Origin: Candidatus Thermoflexus japonica
GTDB taxonomy: Bacteria > Chloroflexota > Anaerolineae > Thermoflexales > Thermoflexaceae
DNA length: 38,216 nt
Direction of reading: 5' to 3'
NCBI GenBank assembly: GCA_002898735.1
Contig: BEHY01000024.1
Span: forward strand, 1 to 38,216
Shown in pieces: positions 1 to 7,802 of this stretch. Made by a program: the position numbers and the translations under genes. Every line of letters begins with the position of its first letter. Position 1 is the first letter of the stretch. The notes beneath the pieces are model-generated. The model searched no databases, was not told the DNA's origin, and was given only the letters and a program-made list of their open reading frames with translations.

Positions 1-2
1 CG

Positions 3-218
3 GTCGCGCCGGCTCCTGAGGCGCCCGTGGAGGAAGCGGCTCCGCCGCCGGCGCCAGCCCCGGCCAAACCGGCTCGCAAGGCGGCGGCGAAGAAGCCGGT
101 CAAGAAGGCGGCGGCCAAGAAGCCCGCCAAGAAGGCGGCGGCGAAGAAGCCGGCCAAGAAGGCGGCGGCCAAGAAGCCAGCCAAGAAGACGACCGCGAAG
201 AAGACCGCCCGGAAGTGA
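3..218 (+). CDS. C-terminal end of a protein with a Lys/Ala/Pro-rich tail (partial, 5' end outside window)
   Basis: The frame is open from the left edge to a TGA at 216-218. The visible part begins with an Ala/Pro/Glu-rich linker and then has four copies of a nine-residue period of the form KAAAKKPxK, ending in KKTTAKKTARK. Tails like this are known from histone H1-like proteins, mycobacterial-type HU, topoisomerase I and some other nucleic-acid-binding proteins, where they bind DNA or RNA without sequence specificity. No folded domain lies inside the window, so the identity of the protein is unknown. A strong terminator follows 35 bases after the stop, which supports a real gene end. An internal GTG at 27 could open a short reading frame, but no ribosome binding site supports it and the frame continues upstream. 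Confidence 0.75.
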   Translation, partial: VAPAPEAPVEEAAPPPAPAPAKPARKAAAKKPVKKAAAKKPAKKAAAKKPAKKAAAKKPAKKTTAKKTARK

Positions 219-252
219 CCCAGACCCCCGCTCCGCAGAACCCCAGGGATCT

Positions 253-290
253 GGAGGCACCTGCTCCAGCGGGTGCCTCCGGGTTTTTTC
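253..290 (+). terminator. Rho-independent terminator after the Lys-rich protein gene
   Basis: A perfect 9-bp stem (GGAGGCACC at 253-261 with GGTGCCTCC at 272-280) closes a 10-base loop. It is followed by GGG and six T at 284-289. Confidence 0.85.
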
Positions 291-376
291 CGCGAATGAG
301 CCCGCAGCCCTCTGGTGGATGAAGATCCGATCCTGCCCTCGACCTCCCGGGGAGACTCCCGGAGGGGGAGCCCCTC

Positions 377-1252
377 TCAGGGTGTGGACGTGCTGGTCGG
401 GCTCGGGGTCCCGGTGGGCGTCTCCGTGGCTGTGGGCGACGGCGATGGGGACGGCGTCTCCGTCGGCGTGGCGGGAGGCGCCGGTGTGGGGGTCGGCGTC
501 GCCGTGGGAGAAGGAGGGGGAGAAGGCGGCGGAGGGGGCGGAGGTGGGGGAGGGGGTGGAGACGGCGTGGCCGTCGGCGTCCCCAGCGGCGGCACATAGA
601 GCCGTTGACCGGCGGTCAGGGCCGGCTGGGTTAAGCAATTGGCCTGCATCAACAGGTAGAGGGGGACCTGGAAGCGAACGGCCAGCCGGTAAAGTGTCTC
701 CCCCGGCTGCACGGTGTAAAGCACCCACTCCGGCGGCGGGCCACATGGGGTGAGGTTCGGGGTTGGGGTAGGCAGGCGCACCGGCAAATACACCCGCTGG
801 CCGATGAACAGCGCGGGCCCGCGCAGGCAGTTGGCCTCCAGAAACCGGGGCAGGGAGATCCCCGCCAGGGTCGCCAGCCGGAAGGCGGTATCCCCGGGCT
901 GCACCCGATAGGGGATCCAATCCGAGGGTGGCCGGCAGGGGGTGCGGGTCGGGCTGGGCCACGGCGTCGTGGCCGGACCCGACGGGCTCGGCGTCGGAAA
1001 GGCTGCCCACGGCGGCGTGGGAGAGGGGAGGGATGTTGGGCTCGTCGTAGCCGTCATCGTGGGAGACGCCTCGGCGGGCTCCCGGATGGCCTGCGGGGCC
1101 GGAGGGCGGGGGCTCCGCGCCCATCCGGGAGGACGAGGTCGGATCTCCGCGGCGGCCGTCCAGAGGGCGCCGATCAGGATCCACCCCAGCAGCAGGAGCC
1201 CCAGGGCCCGCTCCAGGATCGTCTTCCAGGAGGAAACGGGTTCCGATCTCAT
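377..1252 (-). CDS. Membrane-anchored protein with two LysM domains and Pro/Thr/Ser-rich linkers
   Basis: About 291 residues. One hydrophobic segment near residues 13-33 acts as signal anchor. A Pro/Thr/Ser linker leads to two LysM repeats, one starting YRVQPGDTAFRLA and one starting YTVQPGETLYRLA, each ending in a GQRxYxP motif. After them comes a run of about 12 prolines and a long PTPT-type tail to the C-terminus. LysM domains bind N-acetylglucosamine-containing glycans, and the tail looks like a cell-surface spacer. I chose the ATG at 1252 rather than 1330 because GAGGTGG stands a few bases before it and it puts the hydrophobic segment near the N-terminus. It is the last gene of a leftward run behind the sensor-kinase-like gene, 152 bases away. 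The low-complexity end is prone to length variation. The exact ligand is unknown. Confidence 0.85.
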   Translation of the reverse strand: MRSEPVSSWKTILERALGLLLLGWILIGALWTAAAEIRPRPPGWARSPRPPAPQAIREPAEASPTMTATTSPTSLPSPTPPWAAFPTPSPSGPATTPWPSPTRTPCRPPSDWIPYRVQPGDTAFRLATLAGISLPRFLEANCLRGPALFIGQRVYLPVRLPTPTPNLTPCGPPPEWVLYTVQPGETLYRLAVRFQVPLYLLMQANCLTQPALTAGQRLYVPPLGTPTATPSPPPPPPPPPPPPSPPPSPTATPTPTPAPPATPTETPSPSPSPTATETPTGTPSPTSTSTP

Positions 1253-1404
1253 CGGCCTTCCACCTCTTCCGGTTCCATCCGTGCGGGAGCCTTCGGGTGC
1301 GGACCGCCGAAGGCGGCTGCGCGCCGCCATCCCCCTTCCTTACCTTCTCGTGACCCGGAAGGGCGCTTTGTCTCCCGGATCCAGGCCCAGCTGCGCAAGC
1401 CCCA

Positions 1405-3597
1405 TCAATGGGAAAAGAGAGGCAAAACCACCGTGAACGTGCTCCCGATACCCGGCTCGCTCTCCACCCAGATCCGGCCTCCACTGGCCTCGACCAGGGC
1501 CCGTGCGATGGAGAGACCGATGCTGTCCCCGACCCCCGGGATCAGGGGGGTGGCAGCCCGATAGCGGGGGACGAACACCCGGGGGGCCTCTTCCATCGGG
1601 ATCCCACCCCCCGTATCCCGCACGCGGAGGAAGATCATCCCGGGGACCTCGGGGTTCAGATGGGCCTGCAGGCCAATGGCCGTGCCGGGCTGGCTGCACA
1701 GGGCGGCGTTATTCAGCAGATGATAGAGGATCTGCTGGGCGGCGTCCCGGTCCATCCGCACCGGCGGCAGGTCCTCCGGCCATTCTAAAGCCAGGCGCAG
1801 GCCCCGTTCCTGTAGCACCGGCTGGAGTTGCTGGAGCACCGAATCCCGGACCTCGGTCAGATGGAGCGGCCCGGGCTCCAGCTGAAAGGTCCCTGCCTCC
1901 AGGGCGGCGATCTGGAGGGTTTCCCGGATTAATCCGGCCATCCGTTCGATATTGGCCTTGATCCGGAGCAGGAACTGGCGCTGGGTGGCGCCCAGGATGC
2001 CCACCGCTTCCCCTAACAGGAGATCCGTGTAACCCAGGATGGCCGTTAGAGGGGTTCGGAGCTCCTGGAGGAGCGCCAGGATCAATTCCTCCCGCTGGCC
2101 TTCGGGGGCCGCCTCCGGCGCAGGGGACGAAGAGGCGTTCGCTCCGGGGCCTGCGACAGAGGCCCCCACCGGGAGCGAAGCCCGGGCCTCGATCAGGCGG
2201 GCCAGCTCCTCCGCCCGCCGCCGCCATCGTTCCCGCTCCTCCTCCGCCTCCGCAGCCCGGGTCGCCCAGCGGTTGATCTCCCGCTGCAGCATCTGTCGCT
2301 CCTCCGCGTGCTGGGTCTCCAGGCGTTGCACTCGCTCTTCATGCGCCTGTTGTAAAGACCTCAGCGCGGCTTCCAGGGTCGCTTGCCGCTCGCGCTCCTG
2401 CAGCAGGCTCAGGGTTTGAGCCAGGAGCTCCGCCATCTGCTGACCCATCCCGGGATCCCGGGGGAGCGCGGGCACGCCCTCCGGCGGATAACCGATCAGC
2501 CAGGCGCCGAGAACCTGGTTCTGGGCGACCAGAGGCTCGATTTGAAGGAAGCCGATGGCCCCCATCCCGAAGGCCTGCCAGAGCCGCTGGCCGGCTTCCC
2601 CCGGTTGATCCTCGGGGGTCAGGAAAACGGCGTGTCGCCGGAGGATCGCCTCGCCGATCCGGGGATGTTCCGGCAGGGGGAGGGTGAGATCCGCTCCCGC
2701 CCGGGGCAGGCCTTCCCCCTCCCGCGCGATGATCAGGAGCTGATCGTTCTGTAAGAGCCCGATCGCCGTCCACCGGGCGCCCAGGAGCGTCCGGGCAGCC
2801 CTCAACGCCTCATGGAAGGGGGCCGGATCCCCCTGCGCCTGAAGGGCATGGAGCAACCCCTGGCTCCAGGCGCGCCACGTTTCCCCCGCCTCGCCCCCTG
2901 CGGGAATCCGTTGAGCCGTCTGAAGGGCCAGGCGATACGTGCCCGTCAGCCAGAGGGGGAGGGCGGTCAGAGCGCCCAGGCGGACCCATGGGGCCAGATG
3001 GGTTCCGGCGATGGGCATATTGAGTTGCAGGAGGGCCCCCAGGGCCAGGGCGAAGAACCCCAGGGCGCCGGGGCTCTGGAATGCCGGGGAGGAACGGGAG
3101 AGGAGCCATCCGCCGATCCCCAGGGCGAGCCCCAGGGTCCACAGCATCCAGGCCCGATCCGATGGGGTGGCGGTGTAGAAGAGGGTGGGATCCTGCATGG
3201 AAAGGCTCATCCAGCCGGGGGCGATCATCCCGTAGACGCCGAAGACGACTGCGGTGTGCAGGGCGGGGAGCCAGAACCCGGGCGCTCCCTCGATCATGGC
3301 CCATCCGATCCAGGCCCATGTAGCCAGATCCACGGCCCGTTCCAGGGGCGGGAGCAGGGTTCCGACGGGGAGCCACTGGCTTTCCGCGAAGGCCGCCCCG
3401 AAAAGGGTGATCCGCCCGAGCAGCCCCAGGCCGGCCGCCAGGGTCAGGCGACGGGCCATGCGGTTCCCGGGGGCGCGCCGGGCGGTCTCCAGGGCCATCC
3501 ATCCCAGACCCTCCAGGGCCAGGCCCAGGAAAAGATGGTAGAACAGCGAGGCGGGTCCCTCGATCAGCAATCGGGCCAGCGTCTGCGCGAAGCTCAT
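1405..3597 (-). CDS. Membrane sensor protein of the histidine kinase family with Gln in place of the acceptor His
   Basis: 730 residues. The N-terminal 230 residues hold about seven hydrophobic segments. Next comes a GAF-like region (about 255-390), a long charged coiled coil (about 395-475), a HisKA-like helix pair and a HATPase_c domain. The ATP-binding boxes are present: N-box with N630 (the first N of the usual pattern is H626), D661-T-G-G-G, and a final glycine-rich box reading GDSIGLSIAR. The H-box reads LLQELRTPLTAI, so the phosphoacceptor His is Gln (Q511, codon CAG at 2067-2065). Classical autophosphorylation is therefore not expected, and it may be a pseudokinase or may act through a partner. 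No response regulator is adjacent. GAGG stands nine bases before the ATG. It lies 49 bases after the O-antigen-ligase-like gene, probably in one transcript. Confidence 0.87.
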   Translation of the reverse strand: MSFAQTLARLLIEGPASLFYHLFLGLALEGLGWMALETARRAPGNRMARRLTLAAGLGLLGRITLFGAAFAESQWLPVGTLLPPLERAVDLATWAWIGWAMIEGAPGFWLPALHTAVVFGVYGMIAPGWMSLSMQDPTLFYTATPSDRAWMLWTLGLALGIGGWLLSRSSPAFQSPGALGFFALALGALLQLNMPIAGTHLAPWVRLGALTALPLWLTGTYRLALQTAQRIPAGGEAGETWRAWSQGLLHALQAQGDPAPFHEALRAARTLLGARWTAIGLLQNDQLLIIAREGEGLPRAGADLTLPLPEHPRIGEAILRRHAVFLTPEDQPGEAGQRLWQAFGMGAIGFLQIEPLVAQNQVLGAWLIGYPPEGVPALPRDPGMGQQMAELLAQTLSLLQERERQATLEAALRSLQQAHEERVQRLETQHAEERQMLQREINRWATRAAEAEEERERWRRRAEELARLIEARASLPVGASVAGPGANASSSPAPEAAPEGQREELILALLQELRTPLTAILGYTDLLLGEAVGILGATQRQFLLRIKANIERMAGLIRETLQIAALEAGTFQLEPGPLHLTEVRDSVLQQLQPVLQERGLRLALEWPEDLPPVRMDRDAAQQILYHLLNNAALCSQPGTAIGLQAHLNPEVPGMIFLRVRDTGGGIPMEEAPRVFVPRYRAATPLIPGVGDSIGLSIARALVEASGGRIWVESEPGIGSTFTVVLPLFSH

Positions 3598-3646
3598 CCG
3601 TTTTGTCCTCTTCCGGCGTGGGCGGAAGCCATCTTTCGGCCGATCA

Positions 3647-5101
3647 TCAGAAGCCCTGGCGGTTAACGCCCCCAGGGGAGCTCGGATGGGCGATCCGGGT
3701 AGCGGCCATCCCCAGGCCGATCAGCAACCAGAACCACTGCACCATATGGTGGAAATCGAAATTCACGAAATGGTGATCGAAGACCCCGCTGACCAGGGCG
3801 GACAGCACGGCTCCGTGAAGGCCCAGCCAGATGGGCTCCAGGTCGGGAAGGTTCCGCACCGCGTGCCGTGCGTTCCAGGCGGTGGCAAAAAAGACCCCCA
3901 TCATCAGGAGAAAGATCCCCAGCCCGACGAGCCCCATCTGGACGGCGAGCAGCAGATAGATGCTGGCCACTTTGATGTAAAGATCCACATCCGGCACGCC
4001 GGCGAACCCGACCCCGAAGAGTGGATAGCGGGAGATGAGCGTGATGGCATCCCGGTACTCTCCGAAGCGCATGCGGGTTGCCAGGTCTTCTCCCCGAAGC
4101 CCGGCCAGGAGATGCTGAGCGTAGTCCTGCGTGGATGGCAGCAGGAAGATCAGGATCAGGCTGGCTGCGATCAGGGGAAGCAACCGCCGATAGCGGAACA
4201 GGCTGAGAAGGAGAACCGCTGCGGCGGTCCCAATGAAGGCTCCGCGGGAGAAGGTCAACAGCAGCGCCAGCCCCATCGTCCCCAGGAACAGGACCGTTAG
4301 CCCCCGGGGCCATACCGGCCGGGGGGCGAAGATCTGGGGGAGGGTGAGGGCAATCAGGGTCCCCAGCGTGGCTCCCAGGAGGTTGGGGTCCACCGCCGTG
4401 CCGATGGCCCGTTCCGGCTGCTCCGGATCGTCCAGGATATAACGGAGCACCGGCCCGCCTTCCTGGTAATATCCCAGCGGCTGAAGACGGAGCAGCCATT
4501 CCTCAGCCCGGGCGTCCGGCAGGACATAAAGAACGACGGCGATCAGGGCGGTCAGGAACCCGAGGCCGATGATCCATCGGATCAGACGGGCGAGCCGGAT
4601 CTCGTCCCGGACGAGGGTGACCACCCAGAAAAACGAGGCAATGGCCAGCAGGAATTCGGCGAACCGTCGGGCCACGGTCTGCGTGAGGGGAGCGTGGGCC
4701 AATCCGGCGATGAAGGTGGCCAGGGTGGTGCCCAGGAAGGCCAGCACGGGGAAACCCAGCGTCGTCCCCTGCGGTGCCCCGATCCGTCCGGCGGCCCACC
4801 ATGCCAGCCCGCTCAGCAGCCATCCCAGGACAGCCAGATCCAGCAGAGTGGGGGTGAAGCCCAGCCGGACCGGGAGCGTCCCGAAGGGAAGCAGGAAGAT
4901 CACGGCCAGCATCAGGAAGAAGGCGACATCGATGGAGCTCAGGACCAGCGCGATGAGGATCGCTCCCAGCAACCCCGCGAAGGCCAGGACCGGGCCGGCC
5001 ATGGCGATCCCCCAGCCCAGCCCCCAGGCCGTCGCCAGGCCCAGGACCAGCACCGCCCATCTTTGAGTCGGAATCGCGCGAACGTCGAACCGTCCGTTCA
5101 T
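3647..5101 (-). CDS. O-antigen ligase / polymerase family membrane protein (Wzy/WaaL-like)
   Basis: 484 residues, almost entirely hydrophobic, with roughly 11-12 predicted membrane segments. A larger extracytoplasmic loop near residues 330-360 contains several charged residues, and the Wzy_C-type signature LTFSRGAFIGTAAAVLLL lies in the middle. This family joins or polymerises lipid-linked oligosaccharides on the outer face of the membrane. Here it would serve a surface polysaccharide or glycoprotein glycan, since no other O-antigen genes are close. First gene of the leftward run with the sensor and LysM genes. The ATG at 5101 has GGAAG about nine bases upstream. The family assignment is good, but whether it is a ligase, polymerase or protein glycosyltransferase cannot be read from sequence. 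Confidence 0.85.
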   Translation of the reverse strand: MNGRFDVRAIPTQRWAVLVLGLATAWGLGWGIAMAGPVLAFAGLLGAILIALVLSSIDVAFFLMLAVIFLLPFGTLPVRLGFTPTLLDLAVLGWLLSGLAWWAAGRIGAPQGTTLGFPVLAFLGTTLATFIAGLAHAPLTQTVARRFAEFLLAIASFFWVVTLVRDEIRLARLIRWIIGLGFLTALIAVVLYVLPDARAEEWLLRLQPLGYYQEGGPVLRYILDDPEQPERAIGTAVDPNLLGATLGTLIALTLPQIFAPRPVWPRGLTVLFLGTMGLALLLTFSRGAFIGTAAAVLLLSLFRYRRLLPLIAASLILIFLLPSTQDYAQHLLAGLRGEDLATRMRFGEYRDAITLISRYPLFGVGFAGVPDVDLYIKVASIYLLLAVQMGLVGLGIFLLMMGVFFATAWNARHAVRNLPDLEPIWLGLHGAVLSALVSGVFDHHFVNFDFHHMVQWFWLLIGLGMAATRIAHPSSPGGVNRQGF

Positions 5102-5448
5102 GCCACATTCTTCCAGGGGAGATCCGATCCAGGTGTCACCTTCAGAAGGCCCCCCGGATAAGGAGATCGCCGGTTCGTTCGGAACCCGGATGGATGGCGA
5201 TCCCCGCAGGGCTTACGCCCGCTGGGTCCCTTCCCCTCGCGGTCCAGAGGATCACGGCGAGGGGAAAACACCCTTTGGGTCCGAGCCGGCCCGAGCCCCA
5301 GAAGCCCCCTGAGGAGGCCCACAGCGCAACTTCTAACCCGAATTATAATCCGATGAGGCCCCTGGTTGGGTTCGGGCAAGTTCGCAGGATCCGCATGGAG
5401 CGCTGGGAGGTGTGGGAATCCGCGACCCCCTCGGAGGAGGAACTGCCC
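5102..5448. promoter_or_regulatory. Divergent intergenic region with a symmetric -10-like box
   Basis: This region separates the leftward envelope operon from the rightward monophosphatase gene. ATTATAAT (5343-5350) is its own reverse complement, so a TATAAT -10-like hexamer can be read on either strand. On the plus strand it lies about 100 bases before the ATG. I see no convincing -35 box for either direction. It also holds the inverted repeat listed separately. No open frame here has a ribosome binding site. Confidence 0.4.
5231..5266. repeat. Perfect 10-bp inverted repeat in the divergent intergenic region
   Basis: TTCCCCTCGC (5231-5240) and its exact complement GCGAGGGGAA (5257-5266) are separated by 16 bases. 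It could be an operator or a transcript hairpin, about 130 bases upstream of the O-antigen-ligase-like start on the minus strand. Confidence 0.5.
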
Positions 5449-6258
5449 ATGAGGGCTTTCGCCTCAATACGGAATCAGGCGTATCGGGTCGCTGTGGAGG
5501 CCGCCCTGGAGGCCGGCCGGATCCTTCGCTGGCATTTCCAGCGCGGTCTGGAGATCCGGTATAAGGGCGAGATCGATCTGGTCACCGAGGCCGACCTGGC
5601 CTCCGAACGGGCCGTGCTCGCTCGAATCCAGGGCGCCTTTCCCGATCATCGGGTGCTGGCGGAGGAGAGCGGGGAGACCGATCGCGACTCGCCGTGGCTC
5701 TGGGTGGTGGATCCCCTGGATGGCACCACGAATTTCGCCCATGGGTTCCCTGTCTTCGCGGTCTCCATCGCCCTGCTCCATGAAGGACAGCGGGAGCTGG
5801 CGGTGGTCTACGACGTGATGCGCGACGAGCTCTTCACGGCGCGGCGCGGCGAAGGGGCCTTTCTGAACGGACGGCCGATCCGGGTGACCCGAACGCCGCG
5901 GCTGGAGGCGGCGTTGCTGGTGACCGGGTTTCCGTATGATCGTCGGGAATCCCCCATGGATAACACCCGCGAGTTCATCGCGTTGCTGAAACGTTGCCAC
6001 GGGGTCCTGCGCGTGGGGTCCGCCGCGCTGGATCTGGCGTCAGTCGCGGCGGGGCGCCTGGACGGATACTGGGAGTTCCAGCTAAGCCCATGGGATCTGG
6101 CGGCGGGGGCTCTGCTGGTGGAAGAGGCGGGCGGGCGGGTCACCACGCCCCTGGGGGATCCGTTGCCGCCGCTGGGGACGGACATCGTGGCCACCAACGG
6201 CTTGATCCACGCGGAGCTTCTGGAGGTTCTGGCCGGGTGTCGGGCGGCCATGGGGTAG
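5449..6258 (+). CDS. Inositol monophosphatase family protein
   Basis: 269 residues, the usual length for the family. It carries EESGE, the metal-binding motif A D88-P-L-D91-G-T-T-N-F, and the second motif W215-D216-L-A-A-G with EEAGG. These place three divalent metal ions that activate water for hydrolysis of a phosphomonoester such as myo-inositol 1-phosphate, fructose 1,6-bisphosphate or 3'-phosphoadenosine 5'-phosphate. The exact substrate cannot be fixed from motifs. The frame is open further upstream, but I place the start at 5449 because GGAGGAGG (5433-5440) stands eight bases before it and the family N-terminus begins shortly after. It is monocistronic as far as the sequence shows: the cold-shock gene downstream has its own promoter. 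Confidence 0.9.
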   Translation: MRAFASIRNQAYRVAVEAALEAGRILRWHFQRGLEIRYKGEIDLVTEADLASERAVLARIQGAFPDHRVLAEESGETDRDSPWLWVVDPLDGTTNFAHGFPVFAVSIALLHEGQRELAVVYDVMRDELFTARRGEGAFLNGRPIRVTRTPRLEAALLVTGFPYDRRESPMDNTREFIALLKRCHGVLRVGSAALDLASVAAGRLDGYWEFQLSPWDLAAGALLVEEAGGRVTTPLGDPLPPLGTDIVATNGLIHAELLEVLAGCRAAMG

Positions 6259-6323
6259 GATTCGCCCCAGCGATTCTGGAGGAGGAGCGCCCATTCCATT
6301 CGGCCCATGGCCCGGACCCCCAC

Positions 6324-6351
6324 TTGACAAAATCGACATTTCGATTATGAT
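6324..6351 (+). promoter_or_regulatory. Sigma-70-type promoter for the cold-shock leader
   Basis: TTGACA (6324-6329), a 16-base spacer and TATGAT (6346-6351). Transcription should start near 6358, about 180 bases before the cspA start codon. Confidence 0.8.
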
Positions 6352-6401
6352 AGTTCCCGGAACGAGTAACCGGAGCGTGAGGGGGATGTTCTGAAAGTTT
6401 G

Positions 6402-6440
6402 GCCGTCGGGTCAACGCAGGACTCGCCCGACGGCTTTTTT
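6402..6440 (+). terminator. Terminator-like hairpin inside the cspA leader (attenuator or small RNA end)
   Basis: A perfect 9-bp stem, GCCGTCGGG (6402-6410) with CCCGACGGC (6426-6434), followed directly by six T (6435-6440). It lies about 80 bases after the predicted transcription start and 100 bases before the cspA start codon. It should end many transcripts early unless antiterminated. The product would be an RNA of roughly 80 nt. Confidence 0.75.
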
Positions 6441-6541
6441 GTTTCAGGCACCATCCCCTTCGTCCGGTGGGATCGTTCCATCCCTGGAAACGGAAGTCCG
6501 CCCCTCGCGGGCTTCAAAATCCTCTGTAAGGAGTTGCAGCA

Positions 6542-6763
6542 ATGGCTGGTCAGCGTGTTAAGGGCACCGTCCGCTGGTTCAACCGGACGAAGGGGTATGG
6601 CTTCATCCGGCCGGACGAAGGGGACCGTGACGTTTTCGTCCACTACACCGCCATCGTCGGTCAGGGGTTCCGCAACCTCGAGGAGGGCGAGCGGGTGGAG
6701 TTCACCATCCGGGAAACGCCCAAGGGTCTCCAGGCCGAGCAGGTCGTCCGCCTGTCCGAATAA
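6542..6763 (+). CDS. cspA: Cold-shock domain protein (CspA family)
   Basis: 73 residues forming a single cold-shock domain, with the RNA-binding motifs RNP1 (KGYGFIRP) and RNP2 (DVFVHYTAI). It binds single-stranded RNA and DNA and acts as an RNA chaperone. AAGGAG (6528-6533) stands eight bases before the ATG. Alone between its own promoter and a perfect terminator, it is a single-gene unit with a long leader. Leader-based control is common for this family, and here the leader also contains a terminator-like hairpin. Paralogues elsewhere in the genome cannot be judged, so the letter of the gene name is only a family label. Confidence 0.95.
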   Translation: MAGQRVKGTVRWFNRTKGYGFIRPDEGDRDVFVHYTAIVGQGFRNLEEGERVEFTIRETPKGLQAEQVVRLSE

Positions 6764-6791
6764 CCCACGGTGTCCGCTCACCCGCATGGGG

Positions 6792-6828
6792 CAGAGGGAG
6801 CCTCCGTAAGGAGGCTCCCTCTGTTTTC
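6792..6828 (+). terminator. Rho-independent terminator of cspA
   Basis: A perfect 14-bp stem (6792-6805 with 6810-6823) closed by a GTAA tetraloop and followed by TTTTC. Confidence 0.92.
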
Positions 6829-7105
6829 GGGCACAGGGCTTATGCCTCCAGGAGGCGGGATGTCCGCTATCCCCTTCTTTCTCACTTCCTTCTTATGCGC
6901 TCCCCCGCAGCCCTGAAAGCCCCCATTCAGAGGTCCGCTGCATCACTCCTGGAGGCGGGCTTCGTAAGCCTCATGAAAAGAGCTCACGGCTTCGGTTTTC
7001 CGGAAGCGGCATGTCGCCCATCCCAGGATACGCTATACTGGTTGAGAAGTGTGATCGCGGGGCATTCCCTGAACCCCATATGGCTCATCCGGCAAGGGCG
7101 AATCC
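6829..7105. promoter_or_regulatory. Intergenic region upstream of scpB with a -10 box and two degenerate repeat copies
   Basis: TATACT (7034-7039) is a good -10 box about 65 bases before scpB. The -35 region is not recognisable. Two related 19-base segments, 6855-6873 and 7006-7024, match at 15 positions (GCGGnATGTCnnCnATCCC). No supported gene is present. Confidence 0.45.
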
Positions 7106-7675
7106 ATGTCCGAAGTTGAGGCACTGTTCCAGCCGTCGATCCTTCCCAATGGCCATCTCCCGCTGGACGCGCGGGTGGAGGCGTTGCTCTTTGTGGCGGA
7201 GGAGCCGCCCACCATCGCCCAGCTCGCCCACGCCCTGGAGGTCTCCCCGCAGGCCATCGAGGAGGCGTTGAACGTCCTCCAGGAGCGCCTGAGGGAGCGG
7301 GGGCTCCGGCTCCAGCGCCATCGGGATCGGGTGCAGCTGGTGGCGGCCCCGGAGGCGGCGGAGGACGTGCGGCGTTTCCTGGGTCTCAGCGGGGGACCCC
7401 GTCTCTCCACGGCCGCTTTGGAGACGCTGGCCATCATCGCCTACCGGCAACCCATCACCCGGGCGGAGATCGAAGCGATCCGGGGTGTGAACTGCGATGG
7501 GGTGTTGCGGACCCTGCTGGCGAGGGGCCTGATTGAGGAGGTGGGCCGGGCGGAAGGGCCCGGTCGCCCTATCCGGTATGGAACCACCATGCTCTTCCTG
7601 CAGCATTTCGGGTTGCGCTCCCTGGCCGACCTGCCGCCGCTGGACGGAGCCGCGGAAGGAGAACCGGCCTCATAA
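7106..7675 (+). CDS. scpB: Segregation and condensation protein B
   Basis: 189 residues. Two winged-helix halves are recognisable, the first beginning RVEALLFVAEEPPTIAQLA and the second containing the family signature ALETLAIIAYRQPITRAEIEAIRGVN. ScpB dimers bind the kleisin ScpA and with SMC form the condensin that compacts and segregates the chromosome. ScpA, often the neighbour, is not in this window, so the pair is split or ScpA lies elsewhere. AAGGGCG stands shortly before the ATG. The following gene is separated by 435 bases with its own promoter-like signal. Confidence 0.93.
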   Translation: MSEVEALFQPSILPNGHLPLDARVEALLFVAEEPPTIAQLAHALEVSPQAIEEALNVLQERLRERGLRLQRHRDRVQLVAAPEAAEDVRRFLGLSGGPRLSTAALETLAIIAYRQPITRAEIEAIRGVNCDGVLRTLLARGLIEEVGRAEGPGRPIRYGTTMLFLQHFGLRSLADLPPLDGAAEGEPAS

Positions 7676-7781
7676 ACCCGGCCGGCCGTGGATCTCCTCT
7701 GGGGCCTGGGGACGGATGGCCTGCCCTACCTGGCCCTCGAGGATGTTTTCGCTCCCCTCCCGCTCCCCCAGAGGATTCTGC

Positions 7782-7802
7782 TACAATAAAGGTCAATTGA
7801 CC
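7782..7802 (+). promoter_or_regulatory. -10 box with a perfect 12-bp palindrome at the expected transcription start
   Basis: TACAAT (7782-7787) is followed at 7791-7802 by GGTCAATTGACC, a perfect palindrome that would cover the +1 region. This arrangement suits an operator for a dimeric repressor. No convincing -35 box is visible. Confidence 0.5.

Noticed and set aside
315..753. Gly/Val-rich open frames on the plus strand
   Set aside because: They mirror the Pro/Thr-rich tail of the LysM gene on the other strand.
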